Shown: positions 1 to 8,272 of the stretch, piece after piece
Layout: every line of letters begins with the position of its first letter
Position numbering within the stretch: the stretch's first letter is position 1
Assembly (NCBI RefSeq): GCF_030440575.1
Contig: NZ_CP047189.1
Span: forward strand, 496,001 to 560,000
Length of the DNA: 64,000 nucleotides
Origin: Corynebacterium ciconiae DSM 44920
GTDB lineage: Bacteria; Actinomycetota; Actinomycetes; Mycobacteriales; Mycobacteriaceae
Direction of reading: 5' to 3'
Notes under the pieces: generated by a model
What the model saw: only the letters and a program-made list of their open reading frames with translations
What the model was told of the DNA's origin: nothing
Database searches by the model: none
Program-made: the position numbers and the translations under genes

Positions 1-648
1 CCGCTGGTGATCTGCGATCAGCCCGATAAATACGAAGGGCTGCCCTATGTGGGCATTAATGATTATGATGCCATCGCCCCCGCTGCACAGGCGCTTATCG
101 ACGCCGGGCACCGCAACATCGGCATCCTCTGCATCCGTCTGGCCAATGTGCGTCACGATGGCTTCGTCGATGATAAGCGCCTTCATACGGCCACCATGAA
201 TGTGCAGCAGGATCGAGTACGTGGCGCGCTCGATGTGCTCGCTACCGCCGGTATCGACCCAGCCACGGTGCCGATTGTGGAACGCCACATCAATGATCGA
301 GAAAATAACGTCGATGCTGCCCGCGAGCTACTTACCTCGCACCCAGAGCTCACCGCGGTGTTGTGCACCACAGACTCCATGGCCATCGGGGTGTTAGAGT
401 ACGCCCGCTCCTGCGGGCTGCGAGTGCCCGAGGACTTGTCGGTCACCGGCTTCGACGGCACCACCGTTGCGCTGCTGCGCAATCTCACCACCGTGATCCA
501 GCCCAATAAGCGCAAGGGCACACTCACCGGAGAGCTGCTGAGCGCCGTGATCGACGCAGCTGAGGGAGGTCCAGAGCCAGAATCCACCTATGTACAGCTC
601 GAGACCACCTTTAATGAAGGCTCCACCGTGGCACGGCCGCGGATATAG
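1..648 (+). CDS. ipsA: LacI-family regulator, C-terminal part (IpsA-like)
   Basis: The reading frame is open from the first base, so the N-terminal helix-turn-helix and the start lie outside the window. About 215 residues of the periplasmic-binding-protein-like effector and dimerisation domain are visible, including GFDGTTVALL and a hinge-distal segment typical of LacI/GalR repressors. In C. glutamicum the LacI-type gene beside otsB is ipsA, a myo-inositol-responsive activator of inositol-phosphate synthase; the assignment to ipsA here rests on that neighbourhood and on family type, not on a diagnostic residue. It runs convergently to otsB with only 29 bases between the stops. One copy of the dispersed 12-mer GCTTATCGACGC falls inside this gene (93-104). 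Confidence 0.7.
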   Translation, partial: PLVICDQPDKYEGLPYVGINDYDAIAPAAQALIDAGHRNIGILCIRLANVRHDGFVDDKRLHTATMNVQQDRVRGALDVLATAGIDPATVPIVERHINDRENNVDAARELLTSHPELTAVLCTTDSMAIGVLEYARSCGLRVPEDLSVTGFDGTTVALLRNLTTVIQPNKRKGTLTGELLSAVIDAAEGGPEPESTYVQLETTFNEGSTVARPRI

Positions 649-656
649 ACAGCGAA

Positions 657-668
657 GCGTCGATAAGC
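657..668 (+). repeat. Dispersed motif GCGTCGATAAGC, copy 1
   Basis: Exact 12-base copy in the short gap between the convergent ends of ipsA and otsB. See the finding on the dispersed motif. Confidence 0.75.
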
Positions 669-677
669 TGCTGGGCC

Positions 678-1439
678 TTATTTATAGTCGCGGCGAGCCT
701 CGTAGAGGGCAGTAAACATCTCCGCCACGGCTTCGAGGTCATCGTCAATGCTTAGGTGCGCCGCCGTCTGCCCAGGGCCCACCTTCACGCCCAAGTCGTA
801 ATCGCCGAGCGCGCGGAATCCATCCTCGTCGGTCACGTCATCGCCGGCAAAAACCACGCAGTCGCAATTGAGTTGCTCACGCACCGCGTCGATCCACGTC
901 CCCTTGGTGATGTCCAGCATCGCCAACTCCAGGATGTTCTTACCGACCTTGACTATCACGTCCTCGCCCGCCAGCGCTTCGCGGGCGCGGGCCAGTGCAA
1001 CGTTGCGCTGATCGGGGTTGTTCATGCGGCGCACGTGAAACACCCGGTGGAAGGGCTTGTGCTCCACATAGGAGCCGGGAAAGTCTTCGGCCACAGCCTC
1101 GAGGGCGGCGGTGCACCGCTGCAGCACGGCCACCTGCTCATCGCTCAGCGTTACTGGGGAAGAAGAGGATTCCGCCCCGTGCGATCCCACCAGCATGATG
1201 GGGGCGTTAAGCTCCACAAGCGAGGTGAGATTCTCAAGGTCACGGCCGGACAAAATAGCCACGAAAGTATTGGGCAGCAAGGCGAGCTCTTCGAGAGCGT
1301 GCATGGTGCGCTCATTGATGGGCACCTGGGTGGGATCGTCGGCGAACCCGGCGATGGTGCCGTCGAAGTCAGAAACCACCAACAGCTTGATGCTCTTGGC
1401 GGCGTCGATAATGCGGTCGGTCATGCTGCTCATAGCCAT
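678..1439 (-). CDS. otsB: Trehalose-6-phosphate phosphatase
   Basis: HAD-superfamily phosphatase that removes the phosphate from trehalose-6-phosphate in the OtsAB pathway; trehalose is both an osmolyte and the precursor of corynomycolate carriers in this group. The nucleophile motif DFDGT lies near residues 24-28 and the acidic motif FAGDDVTDEDGF near residue 200, both intact. Length (253 residues) is normal. The start is uncertain: a GTG at 1445 and ATGs at 1439, 1433 and 1424 are all in frame and none has a good ribosome site; the 1439 ATG is used here. Followed upstream on the same strand by a lipoprotein gene and otsA, so probably one trehalose operon. Confidence 0.93.
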   Translation of the reverse strand: MAMSSMTDRIIDAAKSIKLLVVSDFDGTIAGFADDPTQVPINERTMHALEELALLPNTFVAILSGRDLENLTSLVELNAPIMLVGSHGAESSSSPVTLSDEQVAVLQRCTAALEAVAEDFPGSYVEHKPFHRVFHVRRMNNPDQRNVALARAREALAGEDVIVKVGKNILELAMLDITKGTWIDAVREQLNCDCVVFAGDDVTDEDGFRALGDYDLGVKVGPGQTAAHLSIDDDLEAVAEMFTALYEARRDYK

Positions 1440-1492
1440 AGCCACCCAGTGTATCCGCTCACGGCGGGCAGCACACCCCAGCCGAGGTGCGG

Positions 1493-1966
1493 CTAGAGGG
1501 CGGAAACGAGGCGCAGCGCGGGGGCGTCGATGTCCTCCTCCGCTGAACGCAGCACTAGGCTATTCTCCTTCAGATCTACATCCAGCTCGCTGTTAAGCAA
1601 AGAGACGATGTGCTCATGAAAATACTGTGCAGCGCCCTCGCAGTGGGGCTCGTCGATGCGCAGATGCTCGAAGCGAAGCTGGGTGGCGTCGGCGGAGGTC
1701 GAGCCCTCGCCGTCGCGGGTGTAGTGCACCTCGGCTTGGAAAGGAGCACAGCCAGTATCGCCTGCCATGGTGTGCTCGCCGAGAGCCAGCACCGCCTTGC
1801 CGGCGATGGAATCCGGCAATTGGGAAGGCGAATCCGGCTGGGTGTAGACATCAGTGATGTACCAGGCGGGGCCAGTGAGTGGGTTGGGTTCGGGCTGCTG
1901 AGAACCGCAGGCGGTCAGCAGCGCGAGTGTAGACGTCACGGCTAGGGCCGCACGCAGGCGCATCAC
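1493..1966 (-). CDS. Small secreted lipoprotein between otsA and otsB
   Basis: 157 residues with a lipoprotein signal: a short basic start, a hydrophobic core and the lipobox LLTAC (Cys20). The mature part has four visible segments alternating hydrophobic and polar residues and resembles META/HslJ-type lipoprotein domains only loosely, so no function is given. The gene starts with GTG inside the otsA stop codon (GTGA, 4-base overlap; an ATG follows immediately), so it is translationally coupled to otsA. A small gene of unknown function is also found between otsA and otsB in C. glutamicum. Confidence 0.75.
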   Translation of the reverse strand: MMRLRAALAVTSTLALLTACGSQQPEPNPLTGPAWYITDVYTQPDSPSQLPDSIAGKAVLALGEHTMAGDTGCAPFQAEVHYTRDGEGSTSADATQLRFEHLRIDEPHCEGAAQYFHEHIVSLLNSELDVDLKENSLVLRSAEEDIDAPALRLVSAL

Positions 1967-3477
1967 TGCTCACCCCCAGCCTGGGTGTCGAGGGCGGAGA
2001 GGAAGGACTCGGCCCAATAGTGCACGTCATGGTCCATCACGGTGCGGTTCATCGCCTGCATCCGGTCGCGAGTATCGGCGGGGTCGTCCTTAAGATCCCG
2101 CACTGCAGACAACAGCGCTCGCTTAATGGACTCCACATCGTGGGGATTGCACAGATAGGCCTCCTGCAGCTCAGCGGCAGCACCGGCGAACTCGGAGAGC
2201 ACCAGCGCGCCGTGTCCTTCGGGATGGGCGCACACATACTCCTTGGCCACGAGGTTCATGCCGTCTTTCAGCGGGGTCACCAGCATAATGTCCGCTGCCG
2301 CATAGAGGTTTACCAGCTCGTCTTTATCCACGGTGTGGTGTAAATAGTGCACCACGGGACGGCCGATCTCACCGAAGCGGCCATTGATGCGGCCCACGGT
2401 GTGCTCCACTCGGGCGCGGGTTCGTCGGTAGTGCTCGATGCGTTCGCGGCTGGGGGTGGCCACCTGCACGATGACGGTGGTGGCGGGATCGAGTGCCCCC
2501 GTTTCGAAGAGCTCCTCGCAGGCATCAAGCCTGGCCTCGATGCCTTTGGTGTAGTCCAGCCGGTCCACGCCCACGATCATCACCTCGGGTTCGCCGAGCG
2601 TGGCCCGCAGCGCGGGAACATCAGCTGTAGACAGTGCCGCGGTGATCTCGGAGGTGTCGAGAGAGATCGGAAAGGCCCCGATGTGCACGGTGCGCCCCGT
2701 CGCGGTGGTAACGGTTGCCCGGTAGCAGTGATGCTCGGTGTCCTGCTCGGACGATGAATCCGGGCAGTCATCCTCGGGGAATTCGCTCACATCCAGCTCA
2801 TCGGGCTGGCCGGTGTGGGAGCCGGCGAGTCCGCCGACGCTCTTGGCCAGGTGCACGAAGTTGGCGGCGTCGCGATCGAGATGGAAGCCAATCACATCGG
2901 AGCCCAGCATGCCGCGCACGATCTCTTCTCGCCACGGCAGCTGGCGGAATAGATCAGGGGAGGGGAAGGGGATGTGCACGAACAAGCCGATGGTCAGATC
3001 CGGGCGCAGGTGACGCAGGATGCCGGGCACGAGCTGCAGCTGATAATCCTGCACCCACACGGTTGCGCCTTCGGCGGCGAGTGCGGCGGTGGCCTCGGCG
3101 AAGCGCAGATTCACCTCGCGGTAGGTTTCCCACCAGTGCCGGTGATACTCGGGAGTGACGATGAGATCGTGATACAGCGGCCACAGGGTGGCATTGGAAA
3201 AGCCCTCGTAGAACTCCTCAAAATCGCGCTGGCTGAGGGCAACGGGGTGCAGGTCGAAGCCCTTATCGGAGCGCAAGGGCTCGGGTTCGGCATCGGCAAC
3301 CCCAGGCCAGCCCACCCATGCGCCCTCGTGGGCGGAGAGCACCGGCGTCAGCGCGGATACGAGTCCGCCGGGGCTGGGCACCCAGCGCTGCTTCCCCGTC
3401 GAGTCACGCTCGAGATCAACGGGGAGCCGGTTGGCAACGACAATAAAGGAATAGCGTTCACTGCTAGCGCTGGACAC
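1963..3477 (-). CDS. otsA: Trehalose-6-phosphate synthase
   Basis: Glycosyltransferase family 20 enzyme that joins UDP- or ADP-glucose to glucose-6-phosphate. Family landmarks are VVANRLPVD at the N-terminus, WVQDYQLQLVP, HIPFPSPDLFR, VDRLDYTKGI and the C-terminal DGMNLVAKEYV. About 504 residues, the usual bacterial length. Starts with GTG at 3477. There is a small acidic insertion around residues 230-245 (Ser/Asp/Glu-rich). Coupled to the downstream lipoprotein and probably to otsB. Confidence 0.95.
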   Translation of the reverse strand: MSSASSERYSFIVVANRLPVDLERDSTGKQRWVPSPGGLVSALTPVLSAHEGAWVGWPGVADAEPEPLRSDKGFDLHPVALSQRDFEEFYEGFSNATLWPLYHDLIVTPEYHRHWWETYREVNLRFAEATAALAAEGATVWVQDYQLQLVPGILRHLRPDLTIGLFVHIPFPSPDLFRQLPWREEIVRGMLGSDVIGFHLDRDAANFVHLAKSVGGLAGSHTGQPDELDVSEFPEDDCPDSSSEQDTEHHCYRATVTTATGRTVHIGAFPISLDTSEITAALSTADVPALRATLGEPEVMIVGVDRLDYTKGIEARLDACEELFETGALDPATTVIVQVATPSRERIEHYRRTRARVEHTVGRINGRFGEIGRPVVHYLHHTVDKDELVNLYAAADIMLVTPLKDGMNLVAKEYVCAHPEGHGALVLSEFAGAAAELQEAYLCNPHDVESIKRALLSAVRDLKDDPADTRDRMQAMNRTVMDHDVHYWAESFLSALDTQAGGEQ

Positions 3478-3558
3478 GGGCGGGCCTAACTTCTCAAGCG
3501 ATGGATGATCGTGGCGCCGCCTATGTCTGTGCGCTCAGTGACGACGCCGCGCTGCGGT

Positions 3559-3942
3559 CTACGTAGCCTTCTTAGTGGCCTTAGAGCTGGCCTTCTTCGT
3601 AGCCTTCTTGCGCGTGGTCTTCTTCGAAGACTTCTTAGTGGCCTTCTTCGACGCTTTCTTGGAGGCCTTCTTGCGCGTGGTCTTCTTCGAGGACTTCTTG
3701 GTGGCCTTCTTCGACGCTTTCTTAGTGGTCTTCTTCTCTTCCGGCTCCTCGAACTCGGCGGCCACCTTGGAGTAGATCAACCCCTCCGGCTCGATACCGA
3801 GCATGCAGGATAGGGTGACAGCGTCGAGGAAATCCTCGGAATAGCTGGACACGATCTTTCGTGCAGCCTCGGCCGTCTCCTTTTCAACTGCGTGCAGCGA
3901 CTCGGCGGCAGTGGAACGGGTGTCAGTCACCTTGGGTGGCAA
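3559..3942 (-). CDS. Small protein with histone-H1-like lysine-rich repeat tail
   Basis: The open frame extends further upstream but into thrE; a TTG at 3942 is preceded by AGGAGG four bases earlier and gives a 127-residue protein, the best start. Residues 1-69 form an amphipathic, acidic, mostly helical-looking segment. Residues 70-127 are almost only Lys, Ala, Ser, Thr and Arg, built from KKATKK/KKASKK units and a 17-residue block repeated twice (about 74-90 and 95-111). Such tails occur on mycobacterial HU and histone-H1-like proteins and bind DNA or RNA non-specifically; here that is an inference. A small gene sits at the same place between thrE and otsA in C. glutamicum. Confidence 0.7.
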   Translation of the reverse strand: MPPKVTDTRSTAAESLHAVEKETAEAARKIVSSYSEDFLDAVTLSCMLGIEPEGLIYSKVAAEFEEPEEKKTTKKASKKATKKSSKKTTRKKASKKASKKATKKSSKKTTRKKATKKASSKATKKAT

Positions 3943-4028
3943 GGATCCTCCTGTGAGAGTGAAAAGAAAGCGGAAACAGACGTCAAGGAAGCAATTATAC
4001 GCCATGGGTGGCGCCGAGGGTGGGGCGC

Positions 4029-5516
4029 CTAGACGTGGTCGATGCCGGAGCGGGCCTCGTTGGCTGCTTGGGTGCCGTAGCGGCGGGGGCGTCGAATAGC
4101 GCGATAGGCGCGCATGATTGGCGGACGGCGCAGTTTGCGGGCGATCCACTCACCAAAAACCACGCCCGCGGCTAGCCCACCGGCGGTGGCAATGGCCAAG
4201 GCGATGTAGGTAAAGCCGTTGATGAGCTGCTCGTTCAGCATGGAATACATGCCGCGATACACCGCCAGGCCCGGCAGGAAGGGGGTGACTCCGGAGATAG
4301 CGATGATCAGCGGCGGGATCAGGAATCGGCGGGCCAGCAGGCCGCCGGCGAGGCCGATCATGGTGGCAGACATGGCGGTGGAGGTCAGCGCGCCCACTCC
4401 CAGCGGCTGCAGTACCAACAGGTGAAGGGAGAAGCCGGCTGCGCCGGTCAGCCATGCCACTGCCACGGTGGACCACTCCGCATAGGAGGCCACCGCGAAG
4501 GCTGCCGCTGCCAAAGAGCCTGCGGCCACCTTCACCACCGAGGAGGAAAACTGCAGCGGGGGAGAGGTTTGGATGGGCGGCAGTTCCACGCCGATCGCCG
4601 CGGCCACCTCAATGCCTAAGGCCACACCGCCGATGATGCCGCCGGTGATCAGCATCGTTTCAAAGAAGCGGGCGGAGGCGGTCACCGGTGCGCCGGTGAT
4701 GCCGTCCTGCAAGGCCTGCACCAGGGTGAGGCCGGCGAGCAGCACGATGATGCCGGTAGCGATCACTTGGCTGGGGTTGAAGGACCAGCCCAGTTCGGTG
4801 GCGAGGCGATAGCCAAAGGCGGCGGGCAGGGTGGCGACGAAACCGCCAAAGACGTTCTGGAAAAAGGAGGGCATGCCCTGCCGGTCGAGCAAAATATTGA
4901 CCACCATGATGGCCAGGGTGGTGGCAAAAGACAGCGAGGCTACCAGTGCGTTACCGCCGAGCAACACTGAGACGGCCGCTGCCATCGTGGCCCAACCGAT
5001 CACCGCGATCTTCGCGCCATAGGGCGGCGGGGCGGCGATGATATCGCTGAGGATCTTATCGGCAACCTCTGGAGGGGTCGCGCCAGCCTGGATGGAGCGG
5101 ATGAGCCGGTCGACGTCGCTGAGCTTGGAGAAGTTCACATCCATGCGCCCAGCGACGCGGAAAGCGCTCACCGGCCGACGGCGCTTGCCGCCCACGTGTG
5201 AGAACACAGTAATGGTGTTCATGGTGATATCCACGTGGCAGTAGTGCAGGCCATAGGAGGAAGCCACCGTGTGGATCTGCGATTTCACGTCGCTGTTGGC
5301 TGTGCCGGAGGAGAGCAAAATATCACCGATGCGGATGGCCACGTCCATCACAAAGGCCACTTGGTCGGCATCGGTGAGATCGATAGGGGCGAGTGGGGAG
5401 GGCGGCGCGGCTGCCTGAGAGGCGTCGATGGTGGCTACGCGGCCGGAGGGGAACACCCACTCTTTAAACTTTTTGGCACGAGAAAAAACGCTAGTCACGG
5501 AGGCGGAACTTCCCAT
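4029..5516 (-). CDS. thrE: Threonine/serine exporter ThrE
   Basis: Inner-membrane exporter of L-threonine and L-serine driven by the proton gradient. The sequence follows C. glutamicum ThrE closely: PPSPLAPIDL near the start, SIQAGATPPEVA before the membrane part, LQDGITGAPVTASARFFET in the middle and FGEWIARKLRRPP near the end. The N-terminal half is the cytoplasmic ThrE domain with a hydrolase-like amphipathic region; about ten membrane segments follow. Start is uncertain: ATG at 5516 is used, with in-frame ATG at 5528 and GTG at 5549; none has a clear ribosome site. Confidence 0.93.
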   Translation of the reverse strand: MGSSASVTSVFSRAKKFKEWVFPSGRVATIDASQAAAPPSPLAPIDLTDADQVAFVMDVAIRIGDILLSSGTANSDVKSQIHTVASSYGLHYCHVDITMNTITVFSHVGGKRRRPVSAFRVAGRMDVNFSKLSDVDRLIRSIQAGATPPEVADKILSDIIAAPPPYGAKIAVIGWATMAAAVSVLLGGNALVASLSFATTLAIMVVNILLDRQGMPSFFQNVFGGFVATLPAAFGYRLATELGWSFNPSQVIATGIIVLLAGLTLVQALQDGITGAPVTASARFFETMLITGGIIGGVALGIEVAAAIGVELPPIQTSPPLQFSSSVVKVAAGSLAAAAFAVASYAEWSTVAVAWLTGAAGFSLHLLVLQPLGVGALTSTAMSATMIGLAGGLLARRFLIPPLIIAISGVTPFLPGLAVYRGMYSMLNEQLINGFTYIALAIATAGGLAAGVVFGEWIARKLRRPPIMRAYRAIRRPRRYGTQAANEARSGIDHV

Positions 5517-5799
5517 TGTTGAGGGCATAGGATGAGGGGATACGCGCACACCCAGCGGTGGCGAGGCCGGGTCCGCAATTTTTGGGGCGTGTACTGCGCA
5601 GATTGGCAGTCTAACGCGCGTGGGCTACTAAGTGCATACTAACTGCGCACGCCCCACTTTTCTCGCCATATTCATGGCCCGATTCATGCAGGTACTGGCG
5701 CTGGGTGGGGGTGATTGTCCGGCGCTTGGAAATACCGGCACGTGGACTGTAATATCGTGGCTCGTACCTTGCCGCCCGAGCGGGTGGGTGAGTGTGCGT

Positions 5800-5872
5800 G
5801 CTGGAGTGGCGCAATCGGTAGCGCAACGGTCTTGTAAACCGTAGGTTGCGAGTTCAAGTCTCGTCTCCAGCT
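5800..5872 (+). tRNA. tRNA-Thr (anticodon TGT)
   Basis: Complete cloverleaf: acceptor GCTGGAG pairs with CTCCAGC, D stem GCGC/GCGC, anticodon stem ACGGT/ACCGT around loop CTTGTAA (anticodon TGT at 5833-5835), T arm GCGAG-TTCAAGT-CTCGT. CCA is not encoded. Confidence 0.95.
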
Positions 5873-5885
5873 CAGCGAAAAGAAC

Positions 5886-5925
5886 ACCAGCTGCGAGCGT
5901 CTGCTGCTCGCGGCTGGTTTTTCTT
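5886..5925 (+). terminator. Rho-independent terminator of tRNA-Thr
   Basis: Near-perfect 13-base inverted repeat (ACCAGCTGCGAGC ... GCTCGCGGCTGGT) followed directly by a T-rich tail, 13 bases after the tRNA. Confidence 0.85.
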
Positions 5926-6087
5926 TACCCCACCGGTATGGGGCTAGTGGAAAGGGGCAGTGGTTTTCCCTCTACGTGGAGGGGGAAAATACAATGGTGA
6001 GGCTGCGAACGTGCCGTGGCTGGCTACGGGAGCGGTCAGTGTTTTCGCCATTGGTTCGTCTCAAGACTGTGAAGGGGTTGTTCCCGC

Positions 6088-6870
6088 ATGTCCTCCGCCG
6101 TTGCACCTGCTCCTACTGCCACGCCCGCAGAGGTGGTGGATGCCACCCTTGCCTCCGGTGAGGCCAAGGCGGCCAAGCCACTGGTCTCGCTGATTGTCCT
6201 TGGCTTCTTTGCCGGCGCAGCCATCAGCCTCGGTGCGGTGGGCAACGTGATTCTCGCCGCCCCGCACTCGGACACAGACAGTGTTGGGCTCCTGCGCTTC
6301 ATGGGCTCGGCAGTGTTTCCGGTGGGCCTGATTGCCATCGTGCTCCTCGGCATGGAGCTCTTTACCTCCAACACGATGATGGCCGCTGGGCCGCTGCGTC
6401 GCCGCTACTCTTGGGCCGCCATGCTGCGCAACTGGGGCGTGGTGTATCTCTGTAACTTCATCGGTGCCTTCGCTATCGCTGCCGCGGCTATCAAGGCTGG
6501 GCTTTTCGACGCCCAGATGACCGACTTTCTGCTCACGCTCACCGAGAAGAAAGCTCACGCCGGTGCCGGCACCATCGTGGTCAAGGCCATCCTCTGCAAC
6601 GTGCTCGTCTGCGCCGCGGTGCTCATGGCCACGGCGGCGCGCCATAGCGTGGGCAAGATCTTCGGAATCTGGTTTCCGATCATGCTCTTCGTGCTCCTAG
6701 GCTTCGAGCACTGCGTGGCCAACATGTTCTACATGCCAGCAGGCCTGCTCGCCGGGGCCGACTACGGCATGGCGGGGATGCTGCACAACATCGTATGGGC
6801 CAGCGTGGGCAATCTCATCGGCGGCGCCGGGCTTTTTATTGGGCTGATGCTGAGCCATACCCGCAGCTAA
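6088..6870 (+). CDS. Formate/nitrite transporter (FNT) family channel
   Basis: 260 residues with about six hydrophobic membrane spans and the FNT pattern: GFFAGAAISLGAVGN in the first span, NWGVVYLCNFIGA, NVLVCAAVLMATAA, FGFEHCVANMFYMPA-like segment (here LGFEHCVANMFYMPAG) and a final NLIGGAGLF loop. FNT proteins form pentameric channels for small monovalent anions such as formate, nitrite or hydrosulfide; which one is carried cannot be told. Start ATG at 6088 has AAGGGG ten bases upstream. No metabolic partner gene is adjacent, and a terminator follows, so it is probably monocistronic. The preceding gap (5926-6087) holds a small imperfect hairpin TTTTCCCTC/GAGGGGGAAAA at 5964-5989. Confidence 0.88.
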   Translation: MSSAVAPAPTATPAEVVDATLASGEAKAAKPLVSLIVLGFFAGAAISLGAVGNVILAAPHSDTDSVGLLRFMGSAVFPVGLIAIVLLGMELFTSNTMMAAGPLRRRYSWAAMLRNWGVVYLCNFIGAFAIAAAAIKAGLFDAQMTDFLLTLTEKKAHAGAGTIVVKAILCNVLVCAAVLMATAARHSVGKIFGIWFPIMLFVLLGFEHCVANMFYMPAGLLAGADYGMAGMLHNIVWASVGNLIGGAGLFIGLMLSHTRS

Positions 6871-6906
6871 AGGTGTCAGTGCCTGCGCGATAACTCTGCC
6901 GCCTTC

Positions 6907-6943
6907 GGCCCCGCTTGTGAGCAAGGGGCTGGGGGCGTTTTTT
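6907..6943 (+). terminator. Terminator after the FNT gene
   Basis: GC-rich imperfect hairpin (GGCCCCGCTT ... AAGGGGCT) ending in a run of six T. Confidence 0.6.
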
Positions 6944-6977
6944 GCGTGCGACGGTCGTCGGTTGGGGCTGCGGGGTG

Positions 6978-6989
6978 GCGTCGAGAAGC
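6978..6989 (+). repeat. Dispersed motif variant GCGTCGAGAAGC
   Basis: One mismatch to the dispersed 12-mer, preceded by GGTG as in the exact copies, in the gap upstream of ddh. Confidence 0.5.
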
Positions 6990-7152
6990 AAAAAAATTGT
7001 GAAATGAGTCACCAACCTAGCCCGCTTTTCTATAGGTGAACAGGGAAATTCCTGCAGCTAGAGGATAGTGGCAACTGCTGAAAGTGGGCAGAACGCGGGA
7101 ATCCATGTAGCGTGTGCTTATCTCACGAAGTCGAACTATTGAAGGAGAGACA

Positions 7153-8097
7153 ATGAGCACTGTACGCGCCGGCATCGTCGGCTACGGCAACCTTGGCAAG
7201 AGCGTGGAAAAGATCATCAACGATCAGCCCGACATGGAGCTGGCCGGAATCTTCTCCCGCCGCGATAGCCTCGACACCGACGCCCCGGTCTTCCCGGTGG
7301 ACAAGGTGGAGGACTACAAGGACCAGGTCGATGTTCTGTTCCTGTGCGTCGGTTCCGCTACCGATATTCCCGAGCAGGCTGTGAACTTCGCAGAGCACTT
7401 CACCACGGTGGACACCTACGACAATCACCACGACATCCCGCGCCACTACCGCGACATGGATGCCGCTGCGAAGAAGGGCGAGAATGTCGCCGTCGTGTCC
7501 ACCGGTTGGGATCCGGGCATGTTCTCCCTCAACCGCGTGATGGCTGGCTCCTTCATCAGCGGCCAGCAGTCCACCTTCTGGGGTCCGGGCCTGTCCCAGG
7601 GTCACTCCGACGCACTGCGCCGTATCGAAGGTGTGAAGAAGGCTGTGCAGTACACCCTGCCGGACACCGAGGTGCTGGAGAAGGCCCGCAACGGCGAGCA
7701 GGTTGAGGCCGTGCACAAGCGCCAGTGCTGGGTTGTGGCAGACGAGTCCGAGCACGCCCGCATTGAAGAAGAGATCCGCACCATGCCGGATTACTTCGTT
7801 GGCTACGAGGTTGAGGTGAACTTCATCGACGAGGCCACCTTCGACGCCGAGCACACCGGCATGCCGCACGGTGGTTATGTGATCAGCCACGGCCACGCTG
7901 GCTTCTCTGATCACCTCGTGGAGTACAAGCTGCAGCTCGAGCGCAACCCCGACTTCACCGGTGGTGTGATGGTGGCCTACGGCCGCGCCGCACACCGCCT
8001 GGCTGAGCAGGGCGAGACCGGTGCCTTCACCGTGCTCGAGGTTGCCCCCTACCTGCTGTCCTCCACCCCGCTGGAGGAGCTCATCACTCAGGTCTAA
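7153..8097 (+). CDS. ddh: meso-Diaminopimelate D-dehydrogenase
   Basis: NADPH-dependent enzyme that makes meso-diaminopimelate from tetrahydrodipicolinate in one step, feeding lysine and peptidoglycan synthesis; its presence beside other corynebacterial markers is typical of Corynebacterium. N-terminal Rossmann motif GIVGYGNLGKSVEK, substrate-domain signatures VSTGWDPGMFS, FWGPGLSQGHSDALRR, TMPDYFVGYEVEVNFIDEA and HTGMPHGG are all present. 314 residues. ATG 7153 is preceded by GAAGGAGA; an in-frame upstream extension to 7114 lacks a ribosome site. Stands alone, between a terminator and a downstream hairpin. Confidence 0.97.
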   Translation: MSTVRAGIVGYGNLGKSVEKIINDQPDMELAGIFSRRDSLDTDAPVFPVDKVEDYKDQVDVLFLCVGSATDIPEQAVNFAEHFTTVDTYDNHHDIPRHYRDMDAAAKKGENVAVVSTGWDPGMFSLNRVMAGSFISGQQSTFWGPGLSQGHSDALRRIEGVKKAVQYTLPDTEVLEKARNGEQVEAVHKRQCWVVADESEHARIEEEIRTMPDYFVGYEVEVNFIDEATFDAEHTGMPHGGYVISHGHAGFSDHLVEYKLQLERNPDFTGGVMVAYGRAAHRLAEQGETGAFTVLEVAPYLLSSTPLEELITQV

Positions 8098-8108
8098 TCC
8101 CGTGAGTG

Positions 8109-8129
8109 GCCCCCACCGCTGGTGGGGGC
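8109..8129 (+). terminator. Hairpin after ddh
   Basis: Perfect 9-base inverted repeat GCCCCCACC/GGTGGGGGC with a three-base loop; no T run, so the termination role is likely but not certain. Confidence 0.6.
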
Positions 8130-8272
8130 GGGCCGACAGCTGAAACGGCCCGCACACATACTTTCACCGGAGCCCGCCGCCTAGAGGTGTCTTAGAACCC
8201 TTGAGGTGGCGTGAGGCTCCGGTGTTTGTTTATGCAGCACAACCCGTGATTCGCCCGTGCAAGTACTGGCTG

